The notes: generated by a model not told the origin, from the sequence alone. Positions 1 through 10,954 are shown, counted from the stretch's first letter. The stretch: 64,000 nucleotides of DNA from Sphaerosporella brunnea (GCA_008704415.1 VXIS01000008.1:62001-126000); one strand, 5' to 3'. Translations and numbers: made by a program.

Positions 1-983
1 TTTTTGGGGTTTTTGATGGACTTGTGCCGTGCGAGTTTCACGAGTTTGACTCCGGTTAAAGCTCGAGTGCACAGTATTGTATTCGAGTTCATGGAAATTA
101 CAGTTAAAACTCAAAACAAGAAAACCCGGAGTTATTCCCAACGTCAAAGACACCGAACTTACTATCTAGAACTCCGGTCCAGCTCGAATCACTGAGAGTC
201 TGGGTGACTCGAATACGCTGGAAACTCCAATCTTATTTATAGTTTTAACTCCTGCAGGCGAGACCGAGCACAAGTCGGGCTCGACTCCGCCACGAACAGA
301 CTCGTAGAGAACACTATTACCGAACATCAACAGAACCTGGTTTGTCAACTGAGACCACTGCCTTCGCCCACGACTCGCACTGGGTTGTAAAAAAGGCTGT
401 GTTTCCACAGTAGTCGCGGATATGACTGTCGCCTCAGATGTGGACAATGTATCCACGCTTCATACCCGTTGGTGAAATACAGCGAGGGTTACGATGTATG
501 ACAAGTACTGCGAAATTTGTCCACACATTGAAAGCGGCGTGAATTTTGCGAGAAATGCGCGAAGTAAGGTCAAAGCGATCAATCTCGGCTAGGTGGTGCA
601 CTGACAATCCTTCAGGCTAACCATATGTACCTGTGCATCGAGCACACTGAGTATGCGAGCCAGTACGTCACGAAACCTCCCGGAGGGCGAGCATGCGGCT
701 GCCAGCAGCCGTTGAGGATTGGGGCGAGCTCAACAGATTGGTAGCCGACTTTGAAGCTGGCAAACGCTTCCTTGGGCAGATGTCCCTAGCTGCTGCCGGC
801 GCGGCCGTTATTATTGCTAAAGCGCATGACGCCTGCATCGGCTGGATGCCTTACCGGGTCAGGCCTCAACTTTAATAGGGCTTAGGACATTGATTGCAGC
901 CTTCGTACACCCATCATCTACCCGCAGAGCGGAGGTGGACGTGGCAGGCTATCACATCTGTACCCTCTGATTTGCCCCCTCTT
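1..983. other. No recognisable gene
   Basis: Only short ORFs occur here on both strands. None shows a domain, a conserved paralogue in the window or a convincing intron structure. The first 250 bases contain several scattered copies of a short ACTCGA/GAGTT-like word, which resembles the subterminal repeats of DNA transposons, but no terminal inverted repeat can be fixed. Confidence 0.4.
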
Positions 984-2731
984 TCACCCTCTTCCAAAGA
1001 ACTCGATGTTATTTTTCCACCTCACGGACAACTTAAAGAAGTGGTCACGCATTGGTACTGCTTCGCTGATGCACCGCCAACGCCTATCGGTCGCACCGAG
1101 ACCGGCATTACGCAGATACGAGCCATTTGGGGCTTTTGCAAGTCTTGACAGAAGACGCCAGCCTCCACTGCTTTTCTGTACCTGTAAGAAATCTGGTTTG
1201 ACCAATCCATTGAACATAGCACCCATTTGGATGCCAATTTTCGTTCTACCATGCAATGAGATCTTGATACTCGGTGTGGGTGACGTTTCTGCTGATGTGG
1301 GCTGTATGATGTCGTAAGCCAGGGGCTGATCGCGACCCTTCTTTGCTGCTTTTTTAGTTGAGCTCTGGCGATGCAGTTCGGGAATGGCACTATTCGATCC
1401 GGCGAAGGTGAAGGAACGTCGGAATATGTCTTCATCGATAGAAATGCGGTGTCGGAGAACACAGCAGGCACATCGTGGCCGTGATTCGATATTCTCGCCC
1501 CGCAAAGCCTTGCACACTCAGAAAGAAGCACCACGCTTCCGGTATCGTCGCATCGACGGCTCCATGCACGCTATCTGGTCACGATCATAAAGGCTTCGTA
1601 CCACTCGCCTTCCAAACAGCGGGTCCGCGCCGCCGTTCTTGCTGGTTTCAGACGAAAATGAGGTCCAAAGAAAAGGCTGTTGACAATAGGTTTCACGCAG
1701 TGGCCTTCAAGACCGTTGGTAGAAGTGGCGACAGAAGCTCGTTCCCAATGTCTCTTTTCGGCGAAAACTGCGCTCTGATTGCCGCTTTGTCCAGCTCCGT
1801 CCGCCTCTTGTAGCCAGCGCGCTTTTCCGCACAAACCGCTCTCTCTTGCCCTCTCCCTTCAGCCAAATAAGGTTTCTTATGCCCTCTCATTGCTGCTTTG
1901 TCTCGTTCGAAGGCTGTTTTCTCCAGTTGCATCTGCCTCTCGGAGCCAGCTGTCTCTTTAGCAAAGGGAACTCTTTCCCTTTCCTGCTTTTCGTCAAAAT
2001 ACGCTCGGTTTTTGGCAAAAGCAGGTTTCTTTATATTTTGGGCCAAACAATGTTTCGTTCGGCTCCCACCTTGCCCCCCCCCCTTTCAGCGAAGCGAGCA
2101 TTCTTGTCGGCGAATTCGGCTCCATCCGCCTCTGATAGCCGCTTGTCTTTTCGATAGAAAGGGCTCTGTCTTTGGCGGAAGCAGCTCTCTCCTGCTTTCC
2201 CCGCCACTCGTATCCGGTTCCGTTTTCGGCAGTAGTGGCATTCTCTGTCGCGAAAATAGGTCTTCCCCTCTCGTATTCAGCTTTCGTTTCCGTAGAAGCT
2301 GGTCTTCCATTGGCAAAAGCAGTTTTCTGCTGTTCTTTCTGCCGCTCGCATCCAGATCTCTTTTTGGCAGAAGCGGCGCTCTTTTGCTTTCTCCCTTCAC
2401 CGGATTCGACTCCTTGTCTGCCGACAGCTGCTTTCTGATTGGCGAATCCGGCTCGTTCCCTAGCCATGGCTGCGGCGAAAGCGGCCCCGATCGGAGCCAC
2501 AACAAACTGCTCATGTTTCGGATATCGAACGTCAGCACGCCAGCACTTTCCTTGACTGAGTTCGGAGAGATCGTCGTCAGCATTGTGAACCATCGTCATC
2601 AGCATTTCTGTCAATACATCATCGCGATCCAGGAGAACCGGCATTGGGATGTGGGGACCAGTAGCGCGTGGATGACATTCCGACATCAACAGCGCAGAAT
2701 CGTTGCTTGTCATGGCCTTGGCTTCAGACAT
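984..2731 (-). pseudogene. Degenerate coiled-coil-repeat gene
   Basis: Three minus-strand open stretches follow one another: 2731-1994, 2046-1693 and 1517-984. The first begins with a plausible Met, runs through an acidic segment (LLDRDDVLTEMLM) and then enters imperfect repeats rich in A, E, K, R and Q with a recurring FAxxxAxxE pattern. The repeats continue in another frame in the second stretch. The third stretch has a more ordinary globular composition. The frame changes suggest indels in an old gene, although introns cannot be excluded. I do not recognise the family. The charged heptad-like repeats predict a coiled coil; no catalytic motif is visible. Confidence 0.35.
1690..2480 (-). repeat. 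Imperfect coding minisatellite
   Basis: Blocks resembling GGCAGAAGCGG followed by a CTYTC-rich stretch recur at about 2171, 2223, 2288 and 2361 and onward toward 1,700. Spacing is irregular, about 52-75 bp. Read on the minus strand each unit gives about 18-25 residues with AxFAxxxA and YERR-like words, so the array is the DNA basis of the coiled-coil repeats of the surrounding ORF. Confidence 0.5.
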
Positions 2732-2739
2732 TTCGACCT

Positions 2740-3179
2740 TCTGATCGGACTGTCAGTTCTTCTTTCGGTTTGGACACTTCCGTTTCATATGGCCTAGTAT
2801 CAACCTCAGCCGATAGTCTGCATGGCAACTCGTCGCAACGAACGTTTAATGCCAGTTCGCAAGGCGGTAGCGCTTGCAGTGAGCTCCCCATCAAGACGGA
2901 ATGGAACCATATCGTGCGAAGCATGCGAGCGATATGATCGACACAAGTCCGCAACCCGTAACAGGGTCCCCCTCTGCGGGTAGGCAGATGCACCACCACA
3001 CTTGACTGCCCGTAACTTGGACTCGTGTGGGATCATTGTTTTAGGCACCGAAGGCGTTCCATGCCGGACGCTAGAAGCGGGCGTGCATATGGGCGGAGGA
3101 ATGCACATGGTAGTGGGTCGGTCGTGGATAGAGCACGTCAAGTCGATAATAGGGATCACTTTAACCGAAGGGTTGGAGG
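2740..3179. other. No recognisable gene
   Basis: Short ORFs only, on both strands, without domain or paralogue support. The stretch ends where homology to the LINE 3' untranslated region begins. Confidence 0.4.
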
Positions 3180-3360
3180 AGGTTTTTTGGTGTTTCGATT
3201 CCCCCTTTTCACTGAAAATTTCCTTGATTTTCTTTGCTTGAGAGAGCCGCCAGACACGCCCGCCGGCAGGCCCGTGAGGCCTGAGGGTGGTCTGCTTCTC
3301 TCCTGTATGTCATGGCTGTAAGCGGCTGAATACATTATGATTAAAACAAAACAAACAAAA
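3180..3360 (+). mobile_element. LINE 3'-end remnant
   Basis: The last 180 bases match the 3' untranslated region of the LINE at 40,434-41,455. Shared features are a T/C-rich stretch, an ATTTCCTTG word, and a tail that reads CATGGCTGTAAGCGGCTGAA in this copy, ending in GATTAAAACAAAACAAACAAAA. In the tail block (3311-3345) most differences from the other copy are C-to-T changes. No coding sequence of the element remains, so this is a severely 5'-truncated or eroded copy. Confidence 0.65.
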
Positions 3361-3682
3361 TCCTTTGGTTGGATCAGATACTAGCTCCCGGGGTGGTTCA
3401 CCGCGCATACATGGATGCACGGTTGCTTGCCTTGATGGTTTTGATGGGTTGAGCAGCGTGACGTGGGGGGTGCACAAGTTATTTCTTTTGAACGCATCTG
3501 GTATACTGGACGCAAGACCGGCTTCCTGAGCGGTTTCACTCGCTTACCACTCCATGTATACGCGTCAACATCTCCACCAACGGAGCCAGACCGCCTGCAC
3601 TATGTATTTGCACGAAAACAGAGCAAGGTATACCGACGCGATGTATTTATGAAGTAGCCAGACGAAATACGATGTGAGGGCT

Positions 3683-4239
3683 CTAAGAGGTCGATCCACC
3701 AAACGAGAAGGTAACTGCAGAAACAGTGCCATTGGGGCTGAGGTTCCCGGCAATGTCAATGCCATTATAATCGGGCACATCGACGTGAATAGACATGGTG
3801 GTTCGCTGAACCGCCGACGCCGACGCCGGTTCCGGGGCCGCTGCGAGCCCGTTGTCGATCGCCAGTTCAGGTCCAGAGACGCAGACACGGTCGCAAGCAC
3901 TGGTGTCGCTGTTGAGGTTCGAAACCTTGCGAGGATTGTCATTTTCGCTAGGCATCTGCTGATGAGGTCAGAGCGAATGCTCTTGGTTGTTGGGCCCTGG
4001 GGTTTGACCTTGGGCTTACGCTTGGGCCTGTGCTTGCGCTTGCGTTTCTTGACATCAGACGCTGGAATCGTGGGCGCCGAGGGCACTATTGGTTGGGTGT
4101 CAGGCAAGGCTCGGTAGAGTGGCAGAGATAGGTAGGTACCAGCGGCTTGAGCGGTTTCAACGTCAACAGCGGTAGTCTCGGCAGACGCGTCAGCATCGGG
4201 AGCGCGTCCCTCGCATAAGTTTGGACTCAATGCGGCCAT
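3683..4239 (-). CDS. Hypothetical protein with polybasic nuclear signal
   Basis: An ORF starts at the Met at 4239 (MAALSPNLCEG) and includes a strongly basic cluster (KKRKRKHRPKRKPKVK) at about residues 64-79 that looks like a nuclear localisation signal. Near 3955-3965 the plausible coding frame changes to one that runs to a stop at 3683 and ends in a Gly/Ser/Phe-rich tail (FGGSTS). The frame change could be a roughly 50-nt intron with a CTCTGAC branch-like site and CAG acceptor, but the phase-compatible donor (GTCAAA) is atypical, so a frameshift is equally possible. No known domain is seen. A telomere-like box lies about 117 bp upstream of the start. Confidence 0.4.
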
Positions 4240-4355
4240 GATGTGAAGAGGGAAGGAAGATGGACAGAAAGAAGCGAGTCAAGGGGAGGTTTTCAAAGCT
4301 ATAGACGGCGTTGCTGTCGATAGCTGTTGCTGTATGTCGAAGTGTTGGTTGGGTG

Positions 4356-4372
4356 TTAGGGTTAGGGTTAGG
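4356..4372. promoter_or_regulatory. Telomere-like box (TTAGGG)2.8
   Basis: TTAGGGTTAGGGTTAGG, nearly three telomere-type repeats, lies upstream of the minus-strand gene starting at 4239. Short interstitial TTAGGG tracts in fungal and plant promoters are known as teloboxes and can bind Myb/TRF-type factors; a regulatory role here is inference. It is too short to indicate a chromosome end. Confidence 0.5.
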
Positions 4373-4401
4373 AACAGAAGGGAGCGGCGTTGGCTGGACC
4401 C

Positions 4402-4745
4402 TTACGTTCCGGTGCCGGCAGGGCGGGCGGAGCCAACCGCCACTTGTGGCTGTTCAAGTGGGCTGTCGTCGGTACGCTTGAGAAGTTCAATGTGCTCAGG
4501 TAGGCGGCCATGATTGAGCTCACTATTTAAACTGTCGTTTGAGTCGTACTCCGAAAACTCGTCGTAGTGCGGAACGTAGTGCCACTTGAGTAGTAGCTCG
4601 ATGCGCTCAGGTAGAGGCGGCTGAGCTCAGTCTCCAAGCTGTCGTTTGAGTCGTATTCTGAAAAGGCAACAGAAACGTGGTTGTGGTGTAGAAAGCGGTG
4701 CCATATACACCGCGCGTTTGCCGCCGACGTGTGTTGCAATAGCAA
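4402..4745 (-). pseudogene. Degenerate ORF with internal duplication
   Basis: Minus-strand reading gives two copies of a block starting FSEYDSNDSL, at about 4660 and 4550, followed by related sequence (RLPEHIELLKR in one, a frame-shifted RLYLSASS equivalent in the other). The DNA of the two blocks is clearly homologous over about 65 bp. A two-base difference puts them in different frames, so the coding sequence is broken or one block is non-coding. The downstream frame stops at 4402. No family is recognised. Confidence 0.25.
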
Positions 4746-4757
4746 CGGCTGAGCGAG

Positions 4758-5057
4758 CTATGATTCGTCGTGATCTGCCGAAGAGGAGTCGGCCGGGCTT
4801 AGTTCAATTGGGTCGTTGACATCGATATCATCCGGTGCCCATTCGATGCGCCGCAAGACAACCTTCATGATCGATACAGGAAGAATTTGACCAGCGACTG
4901 AAATGTCCGCGATCGACCCACCGCGACGCCGTTCTCGTTGCAGCTCTACGAGGCGGAGGAAGCCTCGACGGACCCCGATCCAACTCGCCGCGCCCCGGCC
5001 ACCTCGTCGCTGCTCCGGCGATCCCGTCGAAATCCCGGCCACCCCGATAGTCCACAT
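4758..5057 (-). CDS. Unrecognised acidic-tail ORF
   Basis: A 99-residue minus-strand ORF. Its C-terminal half (about 55 residues, from ADISVAGQILPV to the stop) has balanced composition and an acidic Ser/Asp tail, which looks like genuine coding sequence. The N-terminal half overlaps a GC-rich minisatellite and is low complexity. It may be the last exon of an eroded gene. No domain is recognised. Confidence 0.25.
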   Translation of the reverse strand: MWTIGVAGISTGSPEQRRGGRGAASWIGVRRGFLRLVELQRERRRGGSIADISVAGQILPVSIMKVVLRRIEWAPDDIDVNDPIELSPADSSSADHDES

Positions 5058-5200
5058 ACACGTCGCCGCGGCGATACCCCGTCACCCCGATGATCCCGCC
5101 CGACCCGGGTCACCCCGTCGCGCCCCGGTGCACCTCGTCCTGCCCGTCCTACCTCGACGCGCCCAGCCCGCCCGCGCCCCGACCCGTCGCCCCGTGCACA
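4940..5200. repeat. GC-rich dispersed minisatellite, copy 1
   Basis: Repeated words such as CACCTCGTCGCGCCCC and ATCCCGCCACCCC fill this stretch. Its reverse complement matches 45,884-45,970 closely, including GACGAGGTGGCCGGGGCGCG and a shared GAGGCTTYCTCCGCC tail. The same word family recurs at 45,325-45,450, so this is a dispersed minisatellite present at three places. Confidence 0.6.
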
Positions 5201-5660
5201 GCTCTAGTTGGGCGGCGGCGATTTTCAGCAACCTGCACGGTGTTTCCAGCCGGCTGGGAAGCCACTACCACTTCTATTAGCGGTGGCGTATCTTATAACT
5301 CTCGTGCTGATCACTAACCTGTATGCTCGGTGATGGCGGGCGCGTCCACAGCGGTCGAGGAGTCAATCTTGGCATTGGCACCGGCTGCTGTTCCGTCCGC
5401 AAGGTGCTCGGTGACAATCACTGGCTTGGTCAGTCGCCACAACATCTTCCTGGTGCGCCGACAAATCTCTTACCTTCAACACCTGCGGGGTTCTTTGCAG
5501 CTACACTGCTGGCAGACGGTCTGCTCCCGTTGTTGTCGTGGCTGTGTTCCGGCATGGTGGTCGTTTAGCCGCTGATCAAAATGACCAGGTGTCGTTGGTC
5601 TGATGTGTTGAGGATCGGGTTGATGGGGGTAAACCCTACGAATCGTCCCTTGGGCCTCAC
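5201..5660. other. No recognisable gene
   Basis: Two overlapping 81-codon ORFs on the plus strand and a minus-strand ORF are present, but none has recognisable features. Confidence 0.35.
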
Positions 5661-6049
5661 TCACAGCCCGAAACAGACGCAGGAGGCGCTGGTGCTGCGC
5701 GGCGTCCTGTTCGTCGGCAACCTCGGTACAACTACCGGAGGCGCCACGGGCCTGGGTGTTGGTGATAACGCCTCGCCACTATCAGGATGCTTGCAGGTAC
5801 CACCCATCACGTTTTCCCATGACAAGGGAACGTGGTTGCAATACCTTTCAAGCAGCCATCTCATCGCCTCGTGCGGAGCATACATGGCGCTGTAATGCGC
5901 CGGGGTTGGGTGGTGCGCGAACACGACTGTCTCCCCGCGCTCCGAGCTGGTGCCGCTGAGTGAAAGCCGTCGTCGTCGTCTGGGAGGTAGGAAGCAATGC
6001 TCGGATGCAGTTCGCTCGGCAGGGTGAAACGCAGCCAGCTGTGGGTCAA
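5661..6049 (-). pseudogene. Possible F-box-like gene remnant
   Basis: From the Met at 6049 the minus strand encodes a segment reading FTLPSELHPSIASYLPDDD, which resembles the first half of an F-box helix bundle (LPxELxxxIxxYLP). The frame then loses sense, and a neighbouring frame continues with HYSAMYAPHEAMRWLLERYC and similar protein-like sequence down to about 5,750. A single frameshift near 5,960 would join them. The F-box similarity rests on one short motif, so the call is tentative; it could equally be an unrelated eroded gene. Confidence 0.25.
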
Positions 6050-6701
6050 GCTGTGCTAATGCGTGTCGGGGGACGGCGTGCAGCCCCGCGAGTCCTGGCC
6101 GGTGAGGCCAGCTTGGACGATTACCTGGGGTGGTGCAAAGGGCGGATATCGGGGACAGCTGACGGCTCATGAGTGCTGCAAAGGTGCACCGTTTCGCAGA
6201 GAGTTGTTGGTGGTTGGCAGGTTCGGTTTCTGGTATGCCCCACACCCAGCCACCTGAAGCGCACACCGGCAGGCGACTTGGGCGCCTTCGAGTACTGCAT
6301 GCGATTGGCGCACCGGTACATGTGGTGGACCTGTTCGTGTGTCAGCGCAAAACCTAGCAGAGATGGATTGCTTTCAGCTTACCTGGCGCCTATGTGACTA
6401 TCTTTCTAACGGCTGAGTTGGGCTGTTTAAAAACCAAGCCCAGCCGTTGAACGCGCAGCCCGGCTGGTTGGCTGTTGGCTGTATGAGCTCTGGCGCAGGT
6501 GTGCAGAATGGACATCATTGTTGCTTCACTGGTTATCACTCTGTACCAATTCGCGACTTTGAAATACAAAGACGCAGCCCACAGCCAGCAAACACAACAC
6601 TTTTCGGTCGAATTGGCCCCACGAACCCGATCCCCAGTCGGTAACCATCCGTATAGCGCCTTCTGGAAGCGGCCAACTGAGATCTCTAGGCCGGACTGCC
6701 T

Positions 6702-7073
6702 TCACCCACCTGCACAGTGGGGACATATAATGAACGACTGGCAGGCGCATGGTAAACCGCGCCACGAGCGAACCGCCAGATGGATCAAAGATGAGGACAC
6801 TGCAACAATTTTCGGCATCCTCCACGACCGCCCCCAGACGTACTCGATTGGGTTGAGCTCGGGGTGGTATTTCCGCAGAAGGGTAACCAAATGACCTCCT
6901 ACACACGACACACTAAATTCGGCGGGGATGTGGAATTGCACATGCGCGCTCGGGTGCACCACAGACAAACAACTGTAGTTTACTCCGGGTACCACCCATA
7001 CCCCTGGCAACGGCTCGGGAGGAGTGACGGCGGTTCTCGATGCTCTAGGACCGAAAACCCAACACCATGACAT
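6702..7073 (-). pseudogene. DDE transposase C-terminal remnant (Tc1/mariner-like)
   Basis: The minus strand at about 6830-6876 encodes KYHPELNPIEYVWG, preceded by GGHLVTLLR. This is the hallmark block around the third catalytic acidic residue (here the E of NPIE) of eukaryotic IS630/Tc1/mariner-type DDE transposases. Beyond it the family C-terminus is not maintained in any one frame, and the first two Asp motifs are not found upstream, so this is a fragment. A second relative lies at 33,231-33,660 on the plus strand. Confidence 0.6.
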
Positions 7074-7099
7074 TTACGCGGACTTGTGAGCGGTTACAT

Positions 7100-8355
7100 T
7101 TTGCTCACGGGGCGGTGGGAAACCAGTTCATCTCTAGTGGCGTAGGTTGCATGGCGGACGTTGGCTTTAAGGAGCATTAACCAACCGCCAGTAACAACTC
7201 CCGACGTGCAGTGATAGTGGAGGTGCGTTCTTCCTGGCAATTTTCGGAGAGCGCTGACTGGCCTAGGTGGCAGTCGCCCACTATAGAGGGCATTCACTGC
7301 TTTCAATGGTGAGATGTTGGAAGAGCGACCACAAAATTTGGCACCGAATTGACCGCCTGAATGCGTGGCTGATTCCAGGCCACGGTCCCGGGCCCACAAC
7401 ACCACAGTTACGCCGACATACCCACCAGGACAAATCACATGTCTAGGGGCGTATTTCTTGAATAAATCACCAACAGCGCAAAGCAAACTTTGGCCACTTT
7501 CACCGCTGCCTGTGTTCTGGACTAACGTGTGCAGTATCTATTCAGTCGTCACTTGGGGCGTGGTCACCGCAAACGCTTATCGTCGTCCTGTTTTAACCGT
7601 CCATATTTCCCACCCCGACTTCACATCACAAGACGACATAGTGTTCGAGCCAAACTGGTGTCCATACTCGCTGTGTCAATGCACAAGCTGGTTTGAAACG
7701 CCTGCCTTTACTCCCGCCATGCTCTTGATGAACGCCCAAGTCCCGAAGAATGGGAATCATTTGATGGAATGGAAACTAGTTGTCGATTGAGATGTGTCCA
7801 GGGACTTCCATCGCCAAATTGCAAAGGAAGAATATACATACACCCGGTTGTGCAGCGCCGGTTTATTGGGAGTCAATAACCGGCAGCGGTCAGGATGTGG
7901 ATGGTGATGATCGGAAGGCCTGCCACACTCAACATTGATTGCACGCATACCTCCGCGTCTCCGGGTGTCAGCGTCCAACTTAGTGTGTGCTCCATCGTAA
8001 CACATAGTCTAAGACGAAATACGTAAACACGTTTAGAGTATCGCTATCGGGCTTTTTGACCTTTTACCCCTAAGCCGGGCCCACTGTCAAGAGATACCGC
8101 AAAATACAGCAAAATTTTATAGTTTTGTCGTTGCAGTAGAAGTCCACTGCCTCGATGAGGTCAGCCTCGACATCATGGATGTTCTCTTCGACACTGGTGG
8201 TGGTGGAAACTGAGACCTCCCGTAAGAGAAAAGGCAACCCGGGGTACGGATAACAGTAAAGAAGAGAACTTCAGTGAACGTCAAATAACAGTATCAGCAA
8301 CTTTGCAGGCCCACGGGCATCGATGCATGGCAAACCAAACGGTTTCACACCTCAC
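7100..8355. other. No recognisable gene
   Basis: ORFs of 130-141 codons occur on both strands (minus 7486-7094, plus 7365-7790), but none carries a recognisable motif or has a related copy in the window. The sequence may be the eroded N-terminal part of the neighbouring transposon. Confidence 0.35.
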
Positions 8356-8562
8356 TTACTGCTCACTCTCGAACTCCAATGCGTACACACCTTCGTGATT
8401 CCAGTTCCTGAACCACAGCAGGCCATCAATCATCGCACAGCCTTCATGTTCGTTGCCTGTCCGTGCGACGACGCAGCCAGTGGGGACCATGAGTGCGCCG
8501 GACGCCTTTTCTTTGGTCGTCCAGCCCTGATTGGCAGGAGCTGGGTTGCAGAACCATTTCAT
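8356..8562 (-). CDS. Small hypothetical protein
   Basis: A 68-residue ORF starts MKWFCNPAP in a good fungal start context (CACAATGA). The composition is protein-like, Gly- and Trp-rich, with the block GCAMIDGLLWFRNWNHEGVY near the end. It has no signal peptide, membrane segment or recognised domain, and no related copy in the window. It may be a small intact gene or the last exon of a longer one; the upstream sequence shows no obvious partner exon. Confidence 0.35.
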   Translation of the reverse strand: MKWFCNPAPANQGWTTKEKASGALMVPTGCVVARTGNEHEGCAMIDGLLWFRNWNHEGVYALEFESEQ

Positions 8563-8917
8563 TGTGATGGTGAGCTGGTGCGGTGAGTGTGGGAGGGGGG
8601 TTATGGGGTGAGGCTCGGTTGTGTGTGCTTGTCATAAGCACTCTACAAGCAAAACACCAATCGTCACGAACCATCATTCCTCCCTACCACTGAGTGATAC
8701 ATTACAGTTTTTGCCTCCAGCAACGCCCCGCAGAAAACACCAGGATGCACTCGCGCAAACGACATTCTAGCCCTACCGTGGTGGCGCAAAACGAGCCCTA
8801 AGTTATGAATGACTAGAACACAACCCGCCGAATCCCCACGCTCTCACATCCAACCCACCTCTCCAGGCTCGCCCATTTCAGATCGCCGACCGATTTCTCT
8901 TCCCTTCGCGAGACAAC

Positions 8918-10954
8918 ATGGACGGGTTCACGCCGCCCGTCACACCTCCGCCGCCAGCGTTTACTTTGGTCTATGATGACATTGTGTCGGAGGCCGATGC
9001 GCGAGTATGGTTCAGAAGTATACATACTACCCACGCCCGCTGAATAGATGCTCACGATTCGCAGTGTTTTCAGCGATGGTAACGCAAGACCTTGGAAGCG
9101 CTTTCCAGGTGCTGGTGAGCACGATTCAAAGCCGCGCTCGGAACGTAATCTACCAGTCGCAACAAGAGCTCCAGGAACAGATTGGAACTCTGAAGGAAAG
9201 CAATGCGTTATTGAAAGGCAAGGAGGCCCTGGTACATTCTCTGCAGCAACAGCTTGCCCGTCAAGAGGAACTAGAACAAGCACTTCGTGACCGCGCCCGC
9301 TGCGAACAGTCCCCCGGTTTGTCCCCGAGCCCACCTCGCTCACAGCCCCACTGACGGCACCTCCCCCCTGACAGGTACCATAACCCGCTGCGATCTCTGG
9401 GAGATGTTCTCGACCAAAGCCGGCTTCAAAAAAGACCTCGAGTTCGCAATCGGCCCCGGCAAGAAGCGGAAAACCGCCGACAAGTGCCGCCAACTTGCGG
9501 CCGATATCGAAAAGCTCAAGACGATGAAAGAACGTGCAGAAAGGTCGCAGCCTTCGGGGCGGGAGTCAGAACCTAAGAATGGCAAGAAAGAGACTATCTA
9601 CACCTTCATCTGCGAAATTCTGCAGCGCGAGCTGTGCGGCAGCAGCAAACTTGCTAAAGATATTCGCGTTTTCGACACCCACGCATCGGACTATCTCATG
9701 AAGCGAGCACCGGACATCACCATCTGCAGCCCTGGCATCAACTCGGCACACGCCGCCTTTGTCCGTACCCATGTCGAGATGAAACCTTATAGCATGAGAA
9801 TCACCAACGACATTCTAGGACAAGGGGTGGACTACATCGAGCGCATGGCCCAAGCCCAGCCTGAGCGGCGAAAGTTCTCGGTTATGATAATGAACATCAC
9901 TGAAAACGTGCTGATCACGCTGGAAATTATAAACGGAGAGCGGATCGGAATGCTTTATGGTCCCATGGACTTTGATAAAGCTCTAGAAGTGCTCAAATAT
10001 ATTCTCGCCGACGAGGACCAGCAGACGAAGCCTTTTAATTTCTCAGACAGCCTGGGCAATGCGGAACGCCCCCTCAAAACGACCAAGATGAGCAGAGTCG
10101 GAGCGTTCAAGTTGAAGGATGTTCCAGAGGATCTGATTTGTGTTAAGTCACTAGGCAGCGCAACCTCGATCGCCGTCAAGCGGTCACGAAGGGATGATCT
10201 AGCCATGAAATCCGAAATCGAAATGCTTCTGAACATATCGGACGCCAAAATACGCGGTTTACCGCAGATCATTTTCTACTCTCCCGACTACATGGAATTT
10301 GGCGTGACGCCCTGTGGGCAGCCCGTCGATCTCGACCGTCTCCGTTCCCTTCCAAGCATGGCGCAAAAGGTCCTAAACGACATCCTCGACGCCCTCCTGT
10401 GGCTACACAGCAAAGACATTATCCACCGGGACGTGCGATGGGACAACATCGTCCTTTCACGCGTCGACCAAGCTTACCTCATCGATTTCGGCTGTGCGGT
10501 CACACGCACTTCCAAGAAAATCTACTACCGCGGGGGATATATATGCTGCCCGCCAAAACTTATTGGAAAGCTAAAGAATTACTTGTACATCGCCTCCTTT
10601 GAGGACGACTACCTCGCCTATGTACTACTTGGCAACGCCCTTCTCTACCCGCGCAGTGTCATCGGCTTCGAATCATGAAACATCGAAGATCCGGATTCGG
10701 TTGCCACCGCGAGATTGAAACAGCTGTGGTTAGAGTTGTACCTAAGTCCGCCGTGGAGGCCGTTTGTGGAGGCGGCAAGGAAACAGGATATAGAGGGTTT
10801 GAGGGACATTAGGACGCTCATCACCGCGCTCAGGAGCAATAATCACGCTTCCCCGATGGGAGCAGGAGCCGTGGTTGATTGGGGTGAGGTGTTCACTGCA
10901 GACGACGGGGCGAATGACGCGGAAGTCGATCTCAGCCGCCTGGCAATCGGGTAA
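8918..10954 (+). CDS. Fungal-type protein kinase (FunK1-like), one in-frame stop
   Basis: Three exons fit: 8918-9017, 9074-9286 and 9375-10954. The introns are 56 bp (GTATAC...TTTTCAG) and 88 bp (GTGACC...CTGACAG), and both junctions keep phase. The protein has a proline-rich start, a coiled coil (about residues 45-100), a middle domain with RAPDITIC, and a kinase domain with AVKRS (putative ATP-binding Lys), HRDVRWDN (catalytic Asp and Asn), LIDFGCA (metal-binding Asp) and GGYICCPP in the activation segment. No glycine loop is obvious, as often in fungal-type kinases. A TGA at 10676-10678 interrupts the C-lobe, but the same frame stays open and protein-like for 92 more codons. It is therefore a recent nonsense allele, a readthrough case or a sequencing error. 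It presumably phosphorylates Ser/Thr; the substrate is unknown. Confidence 0.75.

Noticed and set aside
3959..4018. GTAAGC...CAGCAG intron in the minus-strand gene at 3,683-4,239
   Set aside because: The donor and CTCTGAC branch look good, but joining there puts the second exon out of frame and hits a stop at once.
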